A stretch of DNA of 64,000 bases from Diabrotica undecimpunctata (lineage: Eukaryota > Arthropoda > Insecta > Coleoptera > Chrysomelidae). Of this stretch, positions 54,656-64,000 are shown in pieces. Position numbers and translations under genes: made by a program. Below the pieces are notes generated by a model. That model was not told where the DNA came from and ran no database searches. It was given only the letters and a program-made list of their open reading frames with translations. The stretch covers positions 6,324,001 to 6,388,000 of the forward strand of contig NC_092806.1 in the NCBI RefSeq assembly GCF_040954645.1. The letters run 5' to 3'. The stretch's first letter is position 1; the number at the start of each line of letters is the position of its first letter.

Positions 54656-55244
54656 GAATTTTTGTACCAAAAGTATATCTTGACAATCTCATACGTAATA
54701 CTAATAATATTCCGAAAAAATATTTTAATTATCTAATATGGTTTTTGAGTAAAGTGGTGGACAAGAAAAGGGCTTAGCGTTTTAGTATATAAGATTTATT
54801 TAATTACTTTAATTAATTATTTAATTAGTGTCGCAAATCATATAAAAAAAAACAATCTCAGGGTGCCATTTTATAAAAATAATAAATCAGCTTAGGTTAT
54901 ACTTATATTTTCTCGTGGCTTCAAATATCTCTTAATTGTTCCTTCTCGGAATAAAATAAGAAAAGGAAATAAATAGAAATAACATAAATATACAAATACA
55001 AACATCTTTTATTATCAAAAGAAATAATATGAAAATTTTTAAATATTGCAATTTTTGTTCATATGTTTTTGTTAAAACAATTCTGAATATTATAAAAAGA
55101 AACCTTTTAAATTTATTATGCAATATTTATAATTATCCTTTGAAAAAAAAAACTTTTATAAACTTGATGGTATCTTAAATAGCGATAATTTTTGTTCCTC
55201 TGATAGTATAGTCTTTTATTTGAAACATACAAAAAAAATTAGGT
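54656..55244. other. Unassigned AT-rich interval
   Basis: Only short frames; no motif recognised. Confidence 0.35.
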
Positions 55245-55740
55245 CATAAAAATTACTGACTGACCTAACTCACACACGACGATGTTTTCTTTCGACCAGA
55301 ACAGCTCCCCCTTGTTGATTATGTTAGGCTTCCAATCAAAGCCTTCTCCGTTCTAAGTGTCCCCCTGTCAGCATACCAGCAAACTCTTTCTCCAAAAACT
55401 CGAGCAGGCCTCTTTGATCAGTACTCGTTCAACAAACTCCAAAATTCTCTCCTCTTTTTCATATACTAACAATCTTTTACTTGGACTTTATAGAATCCAG
55501 GAGGTATTCGACTTCTCAGCTTGGATCTATCTCTTGTTCCACCATTCAGCCAATCACTTCTAATTATTAAACTACTGGCACTTTCTTCTAAATTGACTAC
55601 ACAAAACTTCAACTGCTTCTCTCCTATGACCATCACATAATAATCTTTTTTACCCCAAACTTTCAAAACATTCACTCTCTTTTCCCATTTCAAACTCGCT
55701 AACCAATCAGAAAATTTCTATATCCCGACTCTTAATTGAT
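55245..55740 (-). pseudogene. Unrecognised coding remnant
   Basis: Two minus-strand stretches read like protein. The first, about 55,466-55,725, has KFSDWLASLKWEKRVNVLKV, WGKKDYYVMVIGEKQLKFCV and RSDWLNGGTRDRSKLRSRIP, then stops after VQVKDC. The second, about 55,250-55,450 in another frame, has RILEFVERVLIKEACSSFW and, after two stops, EGFDWKPNIINKGELFWSKE. The amino-acid composition is unlike random AT-rich DNA. I know no family; a retroelement gag-like part or a dead host gene are both possible. Confidence 0.35.
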
Positions 55741-56142
55741 ATCAGAAAAACCCAGGCATCGCTTGTAAATAACTTTCTTTGAAAATGATAACGGTTTTTT
55801 TGTGACTTACTTTCTAAATATAATAACTAGGTACCTGGCGGCTTTTGGCCTTTCCAGCGAAACAAAAACAAAGGCTTTTAAAATATTATATCTACAAATA
55901 CCGGGAAACAATTGTCTATTCACTTACACATTCATTCACATTCACAATACTAAATAAAGTATTTACTAATGTTTTTCAGTCCTTCAGGGCAAAACTCATT
56001 ATGGATAAACCCACTGCCTAAAACTACTTATAACAAATATTTACAAATCGATGTACAGGGCGTTGGAAAATTTATATGCCCGCGTTGTATAACAAAATCA
56101 AATTTTTATTCCATCTTTGATTGATAAAATGAATCATAACAC

Positions 56143-56211
<69 letters not shown>

Positions 56212-57589
56212 ACCAAGTAGTTTATACAAAGCACACAAGCTCTGTGATTTTTTCTTTTGTTTGCAAGATATCATTATTCGATCAGTCACTCTGTATGCGG
56301 ATATTCTTTGTTTCTTTAAGTCCATCACATCAACTCCCAGGGCTGTTTCACCAACAAGCTTAAAGGGGGTCAGAGAAGCGAAGGACCGTGAGAGCTTTCG
56401 GTCTATTTTGACGATTGATCCTGTTCGATAAGCTTTCGGGCTGCTTTATATCGGGTTTTCGCGGAATTAAGGCATTTGAGGACGCGAACGAAAATGGTTG
56501 GGTCAAGAAAGGAAAAGCAAAAGGATATCTACTTAGGGAATTACTTAGCTACAATAAAATCTTAATGGGAATTCGAGATAATGTTCCGAGAGAAATCTTC
56601 AAGCATTAAGGTTGTGTTAAAAAGTGAGAATGTAATTATGAGTATAAAATGGCGAATAAAACATTTTAAACGTTATTAAAATCATAATTTGTAATTCATT
56701 TTGATATATGTAAGTCAAAACGTTCAGTACGGCATCTCAATTTTTTAATTTATTTAATTTAAAAACTGTTGTATATCTGTTTTATTTTAAAAAGTGTATC
56801 TGATATTTAAAAGTAATAATTTTGATTTATACTTAAAATTGCTGTGACTGATCATTCTGATTATTGTAATTAAAAATGGATTTATTCTAAAACAAAAAGC
56901 TTCAGAACAATTATGCTTTGTGTGACGGAAAAATATTTTCTTGAACCTTAAAATTTAACATAAATGACATGTGCCAACGCCCTAAACGGAGTCGAATAAG
57001 TTGGATGACCTTGTAAGAAGATTGGTGACACTAATCAAAGAAACAAAAAGAAATGTCTCAAATAATAAGTATTACTAAAATAGTATCCTGCTAGGTGAGA
57101 ATCTCTTACACAAAGAATTTAATTTCTTGGCCAGTATGAACCAAAAAAATAATTGGATTAACTGTGTCCTGAATTCAAAGAGAATGAAACTTAAGAAGTC
57201 AACTCATACAAGTATATCTTAAGATTTCAAGAGTATTTTTATATGGCCTCAGCTGTGCTTAAATTAATACAGACAGGATTTTTTTACCGATAATGCATAT
57301 CACAAATGAAATAGAACAAGAGACTAAGATAGACAAACAAATAATTAAGAAGAATAATAAACAAATTAAATTTAATATAAAAATTAAATATTATTTCGTT
57401 ATGTGTTCTCTTATAAAATGTAAACCAAGGTTTATCTAAACATTACATTTTCGAAGATTAAAAATATAACAGTTGGTGAGTGCACTCAGTTGTCCACATA
57501 AGCAAGTTTAAAAGAACAACCAGTGCAAGGTTAAAATACTGACCACATTCTAGTTTAAAAGGTCTTAATTTATTAATAAGTATTACACG
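55741..57589. other. AT-rich interval with a (TA)n microsatellite
   Basis: A run of (TA)n lies at 56,147-56,210. Short frames at 56,117-56,609 partly encode this repeat or have no recognisable motif. A short stretch at 56,098-56,150 matches the flank of the possible inverted-repeat element at 51.1-51.3 kb. Confidence 0.4.
56147..56210. repeat. (TA)n microsatellite
   Basis: About thirty TA units; the frames reading YIYIYI through it are artefacts. Confidence 0.95.
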
Positions 57590-58440
57590 AGACGAAGAAA
57601 AAGACAATTTCTATGATGAATTAGAAAGAACATATGACAATTATCCCAGAAATGACATTAAAATAGTAATCGATGATCTGAACGCAAAAATCGTAAGGGA
57701 AGAAATATATCTTCCGCACATTGGTAAATATGGTCTCCATAATAATACGTATTAGAATGGACACCGAGCAGTCACCTTCGCAGCCTCAAAGAACATTATC
57801 GTAGGAAGCACATGTTTTCTACACAAAAAAATACATATGGGGACTTGGACCCCGCCTGATGGATTAACGAACAACCAAATTGATCATGTGATCATAGATG
57901 TTAGACACTTCTCCAACCTTATGGACATCCGCACCTATCGAGGTGCCAATATTGATTCTGATCATTTTCTAGTTGGCACAAAAATTCCAGCTAGAATCTC
58001 AAATGCGAAGAAGGAGAGAAGTACCAAAACAAGATTGAACTCCTCAAAAACCCGCAAACGGTAGGAAGGTTTCAAAACTATATCGAAACTAAATGCATAA
58101 CTAAAGAGAATCTAACAATTAGTGAACAATGGAAAATGTGTAAAAACTGCATTAAAGACGCAGCAAATAACATTCTAGGGCCACAAAGACCACCACCACG
58201 CAATGAGTGGTTCGATGCTGAGTGCTAGGACATTACAAGAAGAAAGAACAATGCATATGAACTAATGCAGCAAAGAAGAACCCGAGAAAAAAAAACAAAA
58301 ATATAAAGATCTCAAAAGAGAAGAGAAGTACATCCATCGGAGAAAAAAGCGAACTTATGAAAATAGAATATTGGAAGAACTTGATTAAAAAAGGAAAATT
58401 AAACAAGAAAATTCTATAAGAATCTAAATAAAGCAAGAAA
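57590..58440 (+). mobile_element. LINE endonuclease domain and linker start (RTE-like)
   Basis: The plus strand reads DNFYDELERTYDNYPRNDIK, then IVIDDLNAKIVREE (the G-D-F-N-A-K-I-G motif with changes). The frame at 57,837-58,064 has TWTPPDGLTNNQIDHVIIDV and YRGANIDSDHFLVGTKI with the catalytic D-H pair. After a stop (about 58,064) a shifted frame gives ISEQWKMCKNCIKDAANNIL and PRNEWFDAEC, the start of the linker. RT is missing; the element stops near 58,440. It is a 3'-truncated or rearranged copy, unusual because LINE copies are normally cut at the 5' side. Confidence 0.8.
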
Positions 58441-58494
58441 ATAATTTAAACCAAGGATCGGACTATGTAAGGATAAGGAGGGGCATATACTCAA

Positions 58495-58680
58495 TTCTTC
58501 TTCTTAAGGCGCCTTCTCCATTAATGAAGGTTGGCTATATCTACAGCAAATTGCTCTGTATCTTGAGCTGTTCTTAGTATCGAATGTGTGTCCAAGCCTG
58601 TCTAGTCTCTTACATTCTTAAACCAGGAGCATTTTCTTCTTCCTGAACCTCGTCTTTAATCTACTTTCCCTTCCATTATA
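58495..58680 (-). mobile_element. LINE 3' end (minus)
   Basis: The minus strand encodes RGSGRRKCSWFKNVRD, stop, TGLDTHSILRTAQDTEQFAV and DIANLH, then an AAGAAGAAG tail. The wording R-K-C-S-W-L-K-N ... A-V-D-I-A-N resembles the tails at 1-1.1 kb and 18.3 kb, but it is a separate family. About 185 bp only. Confidence 0.7.
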
Positions 58681-58704
58681 AGTCGTAGGAAGTTGTACTT
58701 CACA

Positions 58705-59010
58705 GATATATACATATATTTGGTGGTAAAGACGTAGTATCCTTTTTAAAAATAGGAAGACTAAGATGGCAGGACATCTGGCAAGATCACACCAGAACAA
58801 CCCTCCTAGAAGAATCCTTATGTCACAAACTGTGAGAAGTAGAAGTAGAGGTAGGCCAAAACTCAGATGGAGAAATGGTGTAGATGAGAATGGTAGACAA
58901 ATAGGCGCAGAAAACTGGCAACAGTTGGCAATGGATAGAACTGACTGACGTAATAGACTTGGGAAGGTCGAGGCTCTTTTATAAGGCTGTAGCACCAATG
59001 ATGATGATGA
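58705..59010 (+). mobile_element. LINE 3' end, GAT-tailed family
   Basis: 58,766-58,948 encodes AGHLARSHQNNPPRRILMSQ, then SRGRPKLRWRNGVDENGRQI and NWQQLAMDRTD. It ends in GGCTGTAGCACCAATGATGATGATGA like the copy ending at 14,375. The frame is shifted by one deleted base near 58,765 (GATGGCAGG instead of GATGGGCAGG). It is the shortest of the three copies of this family in the window. Confidence 0.85.
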
Positions 59011-60649
59011 TTATACGAATACTATTTTCACTATAACAATCACAAAATAGTTTGTTTAGTTGTTTAAAACTTGTATTTTCAAAACAGTCCCTGACCAGCC
59101 TGAAGGCCAAACCGTCAAATAAAGCAAATATGGTTGAGGTTAATATTAAAATTTCAACTAGTTTTACGTTAAGTTAATTTTTTTTAGATTTCTAAATCGA
59201 GAAAAACCCAACCCTTTCATGGTAAGAACTTCTCTACTATCTCTAATCCTCTACTATCAATCCATCCATGGATGAATTCGTACTTTTGTATATAGATACT
59301 ATTGATAAAAACTATATGTTCATTTTTTTGTTGGTACAGCAAAAGCAGCCTTATACTCTAAGTGAACTGGAAGGTGGGACAGAGCCCGAACTGGAGGGTT
59401 CCTAGAGTGTAGACAACTCTATTATCATAATGATGCTTTTTATTTGGGGTCTTGAGAAATAATACTCTTACTTATCGTCTTCACCACGTGAATTCCAGGT
59501 TGGTCTGAGTCGCTTTGATCCCATGGTCTTTTTCTTGTCGTCTTTATGTGATAAGTGTCCGAGCATGGAACCGTCCTACAACCTCAACACTGGGATGAAA
59601 AAGAGGCCCCTCTTCCTTGTTTTTTTTTAGTTGCCATTTTTCTGTTAGTTTTTTATTATTTTTTGGGTGGCAAAGGCCATTTTTTTAAGGGATTTTGGAA
59701 TGGAGATCGGCAGAGGATGGATGATGGTCGAGCTTTGTAGAGGTATTTATATGTCCCAAACAGTAACAAGCAGTTACTGTTTGGGACTTCTGTGCTTCCA
59801 TCGACGGTAGACATCATACTTACGATCTCTCCCAGAATATAGTTGAGATGTTTGAATTGGGATTTGGCCCAATATTCTTATCTGTTGATTATCTGTGAAC
59901 AGGAATCTCTCTCCTACGTAACGAGGGACGTTTTCTGCTTCTCGTTGTATTCCATTGTGTTCAGTTTGTATCTTCTTGCTAATTGTCTTTTAAGTCTGTC
60001 CCCTATACGACATATGCATATGTCAGTATGATTGCCTTGACTTGAAAATCTTTATACACGGGAGTTAGACCCGTTTGTAGGGATATTTACAAAAAAAAAA
60101 TAGAATGCCATTACCCGTGGTAGATAAAATATTAATTTTAAGTTAGTGTAACAAATATCCTCTAGCCTTAAAGTGTGTTGTAAAGTTGATAAAAGTGGCT
60201 TAAACTCTTCAACCAGTAAGAGTTAGAATAAAGATATCTATTTTTTTACTGTGTTTGTTTTTACCAAGTGTTACGTTTAAAATAGACGTTTCTGTTCAAT
60301 TTCGAAATGTACCAATTTGAATTTAAGCAAGAGAAGTAGGTGACAGTAGATGAATTTAAGCAAGAGAAGCAAATAAAAAAAGAAAAGTAGATGACATTAA
60401 TGTATTAAAAGAAAAAAAGTTATAGTGTTACAGAACAAGAAAAGACGAGATTGTATCTTCAAAATAGAAGAACGGTTAAATTAAGAAGACGAGAGAAGAG
60501 GTGAATTAGGTTTTATTGACAAAGATGGTGCAAAGGGAAGGCGATGCCCTATTCTAATAAAAAAAAAAAGATTAAAACGTTCGAAAATAATAAAAGAATT
60601 ACTTGTCAGTGCAGAAGCTAATAGAAAAGTGTCATAAATTTATATGCTT
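59011..60649. other. Unassigned interval with a perfect hairpin
   Basis: 59,753-59,787 is a perfect 15-bp hairpin (separate entry). Minus-strand frames at 59,860-60,060 show scattered degraded coding-like text (LRRREIPVHR) that I cannot place. A short AT-rich direct repeat of about 20 bp (ATGAATTTAAGCAAGAGAAG) occurs at 60,311 and 60,350. Confidence 0.4.
59753..59787. repeat. Perfect 15-bp inverted repeat (hairpin), 5-nt loop
   Basis: GTCCCAAACAGTAAC (59,753-59,767), loop AAGCA, then GTTACTGTTTGGGAC (59,773-59,787). There is no T run immediately after, so nothing marks it as a terminator. Confidence 0.9.
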
Positions 60650-60935
60650 AAAATACGCTGGCATTTAGTGCTGCTTGAAAACGATTTCTTATACTGAGAA
60701 TAATCAATCTGATTTCTTCTTGATCAATTTAATCCCAAATTTCAACCAACCGCAAAAGCAGTTCATCTAATGTGTTTGGTGCATTAGGTAGTTGTCGTAG
60801 TCGTCTGCCTATGATGTCCCAAACATGTTCTATTGGGCTGAGGTCAGGACTTCTCACAGGCCAATCCATGGCAGGAATTTCAACCTCCTGACGATAATAC
60901 TGCACAATTCTTGCCGTGTGTGGCCTGGCATTATC

Positions 60936-61448
60936 TTACATAAGCATGAAATTATCTCCAATAAATGGTGCAAATGGCACGATATGCTCTTCGAAAATGT
61001 CTGTTATATACCTCTGCGATGTACTACTTCCCACTTCCACAAGTGCGGTACGTCCCTCCCAACTAATACCTTCCCGAAGCATTATGTTACCACCTCCAAA
61101 ACTAACGGTCTGGGTAAGATTACAGGTGGCGAATCGTTCTACAACTCTTCTGTAGACGTGGTTTCGACCATTTGGCTTATATAATAGGATTCTGGTCTCA
61201 TCAGTGAAAAGAACGTTTTTCCAATTGTCGATATTCCAATGAATATGTCTTCTTGCAAATTCTAAACGACGAGCTTTATAATTTTGGATCAGACGTGGAA
61301 CTTTTGCAGGACGTCTATGCTTTAAGTCTGCTTCTTTTAATCTTCGTCTAACTGTTTTTGAGGTCACATTAACTTGTCTGACATTTAGTAGTTCATTTCT
61401 AAGGTTCATCGATGTCAATGAGCGATTTCTTGTAGAATTAAGAACCAA
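60936..61448 (-). pseudogene. Tc1-like DD34E transposase, central frame
   Basis: 170 codons on the minus strand. RNRSLTSMNLRNELLNVRQV and VTSKTVRRRLKEADLKHRRP are the second helix-turn-helix part. FARRHIHWNIDNWKNVLFTD, then ETRILLYKPNGRNHVYRR, hold the first catalytic aspartate. SFGGGNIMLREGISWEGRTA and FAPFIGDNFMLM lead to a stop exactly before D-N-A-R-P-H-T-A with the second aspartate. The glutamate follows in S-P-I-E-H-V-W-D. With the stop read through, all three catalytic residues are present with Tc1 spacing. Frame breaks upstream of 61,448 also affect the N-terminus, so the enzyme is dead but recently so. Confidence 0.9.
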
Positions 61449-61720
61449 AAAATGGTCACCAATTGCGGTTGTGCACCTTGGACATCCTTGACAAGGCCTT
61501 CGTACAAAATTGCCTTTTTAAAATATTCGAAACTGTAGATTGACATCTCTTGAGACGCTGTGCGATATTTTTTTGTGTATATCCTTACTCGTACAAAATT
61601 ACAATCTGTGCTGCGGATTTCATCGCAGTGTCAAATTGGTGGCATATTTGGTTTAAATTTACTTGAATCAAAACAATATTTAATGATAATTAATAGATTA
61701 AACTAAAAATAACCGAATTA

Positions 61721-61834
61721 CTATGATTTTTTACCTTTTTTTTTCTTTTACGTGAAGAAGGTTTTTTATGATAAAATGCACGAATGACACTAAACGCTGA
61801 ATACACGTAAAAATAAACGTCAAGATATTCCAAA
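61721..61834. repeat. Left copy of a ~115-bp target duplication
   Basis: From ACTATGATTTTTTACC to GATATTCCAAA. It matches 63,033-63,149 with a handful of substitutions and a few inserted bases. The two copies flank the RTE-like LINE. Confidence 0.88.
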
Positions 61835-63032
61835 TTTTAGAGCAAACAGATCGGTAATAGAACAAATTTTTACAATGAAACAAATTTTAGCTAGCTCATA
61901 TGAATTCAACCTAACATTACACATGCTGTTTATTGATTTTAGACAGGCATATGATACTATAAAAAGAAATAAAGTATATGAAGCACTAGAATATTTTAAA
62001 TTTCCACCAAAAATAGTAAGACTGACTAAATGCATACTGAATGATACTAAAAGTAAAGTCATGTTAGAAGGACGGGTTTCGGATAGCTTTATCACCAATA
62101 GAGGTCTGCGACAAGGTGACCCGTTATCAACAGATTTTTTTAATTTGATCTTAGAGAAGATCTTACGAGAATGTAACATCTACACTAGAGGCATAATATA
62201 TCATCACAGGCATCAATGCGTAGCATATGCAGATGATGTTACCTTAATAACAAGGAGACCTGCAGAATTAAGAGAAATCTTTACTAGAATAGAGAGAATA
62301 GCCAGGGAATATGGTTTAGAAATAAACGAAGAAAAAACAAAATATATGGTGATGAGGGGAAACGAAAATCATCTAGGACAGTCCTTTAAGATAAAAAGCC
62401 CAAGTAAAGAATATAACTTTGAAGTTGTTAGCAAATTCGATTACTTGGGAGTGACACTAACAAATAGGAACGAAGAGAACCAAGAAATTATAAAAAGAAT
62501 GGCCAAAGGTAGTAAGAGTGCTGGAAGCCTGACTAAGATACTGAGGTCGAAAATAATATCCAGAACAGCAAAAAAACGAATATATACAACAGTTATCCGA
62601 CCTACAGTACTCTATGCTAGCGAGACCTGGACACTAAATAAAGATATGGAAGTAAAATTAGATAGATGGGAATGAAAAATTCTTAGAAGGATATACGGCG
62701 ATGTAAAAGAGGGGAACATCTGGCGAAGAAGAACGAATGAAGAAATAATGCAAATATATGGGCAACCAAAAATAACAATACTCGCTAAAATTCAAAGATT
62801 AAGATGGCTCGGACATATAGCAATAATGAAGGAAGGAAGAGTTCCCAATGAATTAATAAACACGGAGGCTGGTACAAAAAGAAAAAGAGGCCGCCCTCGA
62901 AGAAAATGGCTGGAAGAAGATCTGAAGTCGCTGCGGGTACACGATTGGAAAAACTTAGCAAAAGATAGAAAGAAATGAAAGAAAACCGTTGAAGCCTTAG
63001 GCCTTTGAGGCCTGTTGAGCTGAACTATATAT
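61835..63032 (+). mobile_element. RTE-like LINE, 5' truncated, inserted in the Tc1 element
   Basis: The element begins inside the RT (FRANRSVIEQIFTMKQ) and runs to a short TA-rich tail at about 63,020-63,032. It is about 1.2 kb long. The flanking direct repeats of 114 and 117 bp are far longer than the 11-15 bp around the other LINEs here. Unusually long target duplications are known for RTE elements, and the coding sequence also fits that clade. Only one in-frame stop interrupts the frame, so it is one of the younger insertions in the window. Confidence 0.9.
61875..62978 (+). pseudogene. RTE-like reverse transcriptase, one nonsense codon
   Basis: Frame 61,875-62,675, then the same frame 62,748-62,978 after a TGA at 62,673. 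It holds LHMLFIDFRQAYDTIKRNKV (motif A), SFITNRGLRQGDPLSTDFFN, QCVAYADDVTLITRRPAELR (catalytic box), GLEINEEKTKYMVMRGN and KFDYLGVTLTNRNEENQEII. Next are TVIRPTVLYASETWTLN, the stop, then KILRRIYGD, and finally RLRWLGHIAIMKEGRVPNEL with the tail KRKRGRPRRKWLEEDLKSLR. Motifs 0 to 2 and the endonuclease are lost through 5' truncation. The stop at 62,673 replaces the residue before K-I-L-R-R and looks like a single C-to-T change of an arginine codon. Confidence 0.9.
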
Positions 63033-63270
63033 ACTATGATTTTTTACCTTTTTTTTTCCTTTAGGTGAAGAAGGTTTTTTATGATAAAATGCACGAATGA
63101 CACTAAACGCTGAATAAACGTCAAAATTAACGTCCAAAGATATTCCAAACCAATTGAGTATATCAGCCTACTATATGAGTAAAATCAGTAATCTAAAATG
63201 ATATTGAAATAATAGTGACTACACAAAAAGAATTGAAAAATTCCAAAATATTCGATATGTTTGTCCATGA
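63033..63270 (-). mobile_element. Tc1-like element, terminal part right of the LINE
   Basis: 63,033-63,149 is the right copy of the LINE target duplication. 63,150-63,270 continues to the transposon end, whose reverse complement starts near CACTCATGGACAAACATA preceded by TATA, matching the left end of the 53.2-kb element. This end sits against a CA/TA microsatellite at 63,278-63,340, so the exact boundary is uncertain. Confidence 0.8.
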
Positions 63271-63277
63271 GTGTATA

Positions 63278-63278
63278 T

Positions 63279-63329
<51 letters not shown>

Positions 63330-63340
63330 TATATTATATA
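63278..63340. repeat. (CA)n(TA)n microsatellite
   Basis: CACACACA changes into TA repeats, directly at the end of the Tc1 element. Confidence 0.92.
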
Positions 63341-63569
63341 TATCTAACATACCACAAAAAAATTTCAATCAAACATGTCTCTGGTTTTCGTTTACCGTCT
63401 AAATCGCTATTAATGTTTGTGCTACTTTTTAGGCAGCCTAAAAACTCAATGAAAAACAAATTCACAAAAGAAGACAAATCGACAACAATTCTCCCGATAG
63501 GAAAAAAAATACCTTCCATATATTAAGAGTCTCATGCCCTGCGGTTACGGCATTGCCACGGACGCTTAC

Positions 63570-63681
63570 TAAAGCGCGTTCCATCGTCGATGTCCGACTC
63601 TCCGTCATCAGATCTTTCGTCGCGGCGCCTCGCCGTCCATTCCAGAGGCTGCTGCGACCTTCGGGATTTCGACGCGGCCAT
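63570..63681 (-). CDS. Candidate first coding exon of a host gene (GC-rich)
   Basis: On the minus strand an ATG at 63,681 in a good start context (G at -3, G at +4) opens MAASKSRRSQQPLEWTARRR, then DERSDDGESDIDDGTR. It is followed by a potential splice donor (A/GTAAGC) at 63,569. The stretch at 63,540-63,730 is strikingly GC-rich against an AT-rich background, and the encoded start is basic and then acidic, a common disordered N-terminus of nuclear proteins. Downstream exons would lie to the left, among the transposons, or they may not exist. I do not recognise the protein. It could also be a retrotransposed fragment. Confidence 0.35.
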
Positions 63682-64000
63682 TGCAACGATACAGCTTCTC
63701 CGAAATTTCGGGAAACCGATCAACATAAAATAGTTTAGGGGAGCGTTTGGAGCACTGTAAAGTGCCAGAGGGTAAATGCTGGGAGAACTTGCGGGAGTAG
63801 TTTTCTTAAAATAGGTGATTTTTTCTATATGTATGGTTCTTTGTTTTCACAAAGTGGCTAAAAGTGTTTTGGTTGAAAAACTTTTTATATTCAGTCATAA
63901 AAATCGTATATTTAACTTGAGGATAGTTCACAACCGTAAAAATGCAACTGGAGATTTACTTTAAAAATTTTCCTCTTTGCATATGACTATTCTAAAACCT

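Larger units (their letters stand above)
60645..61834 (-). mobile_element. Tc1-like element, transposase part (split by an RTE-like LINE)
   Basis: On the minus strand the transposase runs from about 61,655 to about 60,645. An N-terminal helix-turn-helix region (GYTQKNIAQRLKRCQSTVSN) is followed by the long frame at 60,936-61,448 and then the C-terminal part with DNARPHTARIVQYYRQEVEI and DWPVRSPDLSPIEHVWDIIG. The terminal part of the element continues at 63,033-63,270 beyond the inserted LINE. The sequences at 61,721-61,834 and 63,033-63,149 are the two copies of the LINE target duplication. It belongs to the same family as the deleted element at 53.2 kb. Confidence 0.88.

Noticed and set aside
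62793..62978. Host nucleic-acid-binding protein suggested by R-G-R-P-R motifs (also at 9,600, 14,200 and 26,300)
   Set aside because: K/R-R-G-R-P-R at the C-terminus is a shared feature of these LINE reverse transcriptases, not an AT-hook gene.

Overview
The window looks like repeat-dominated DNA from a large arthropod genome, most likely an insect. It is AT-rich and eukaryotic: it holds one nuclear tRNA gene, a tRNA-derived SINE, (TA)n microsatellites and many decayed transposons. There is no sign of operons or bacterial signals. A beetle or another insect with a large genome fits the mix of RTE/CR1-like LINEs, Penelope-like elements, piggyBac, hAT and several Tc1/mariner-superfamily lineages. 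I cannot name the species. Apart from the tRNA and one possible GC-rich exon at the right edge, I see no confident host gene. Nearly every long reading frame is reverse transcriptase (RT), apurinic-type endonuclease (EN), GIY-YIG nuclease or transposase.

Region by region. 0.1-4 kb: a plus-strand LINE, a piggyBac fossil, a minus-strand LINE 3' end, a Penelope-like fragment and a short piggyBac derivative with TTAA sites. 4.85-10.2 kb: a minus-strand LINE (LINE-A) split by a 400-bp tandem repeat with an inverted end and by a younger plus-strand LINE (LINE-B) flanked by 15-bp duplications. 11.8-18.4 kb: more LINE copies, one nested in another with 12-bp duplications, and one with EN, linker and RT parts. 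19.1-20.3 kb: a broken IS630/Tc1-superfamily transposase. 24.0 kb: tRNA-Leu(UAA). 24.6-25.3 kb: a mariner-like fossil.

25,162-34,925 is a head-to-tail duplication of a 4,882-bp unit whose two copies look identical. Each copy carries a LINE 3' end with a second LINE nested in it, a 0.7-kb terminal-inverted-repeat element encoding a truncated THAP finger, a LINE endonuclease piece, and a decayed, repeat-containing coding region that I do not recognise. The left breakpoint lies in the mariner fossil and the right one in a Tc1 transposase fossil that continues to 37.3 kb.

37.6-46.9 kb: LINE 3' ends, a hAT transposase fossil, two Penelope-like fragments and a Jockey-like LINE. 47,131-48,880: the best-preserved DNA transposon, with about 36-bp terminal inverted repeats, TA duplications and a DDE transposase with unusually wide D-E spacing (81 residues between). 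49.6-55.7 kb: a LINE 3' end, a short inverted-repeat element, a tRNA-headed SINE, an internally deleted Tc1, a cluster of ACCGGAAGT motifs and an unrecognised coding remnant. 57.6-63.3 kb: LINE pieces, a perfect hairpin and a Tc1 element of the same family as the one at 53 kb, split by an RTE-like LINE with about 115-bp target duplications. 63.57-63.68 kb: a GC-rich candidate first exon.

The sequences do not act as one pathway. They record successive transposition: LINEs supplied RT and endonuclease, DNA transposons supplied DDE transposases, and short non-autonomous derivatives used them. Nesting order and target duplications give the relative timing.
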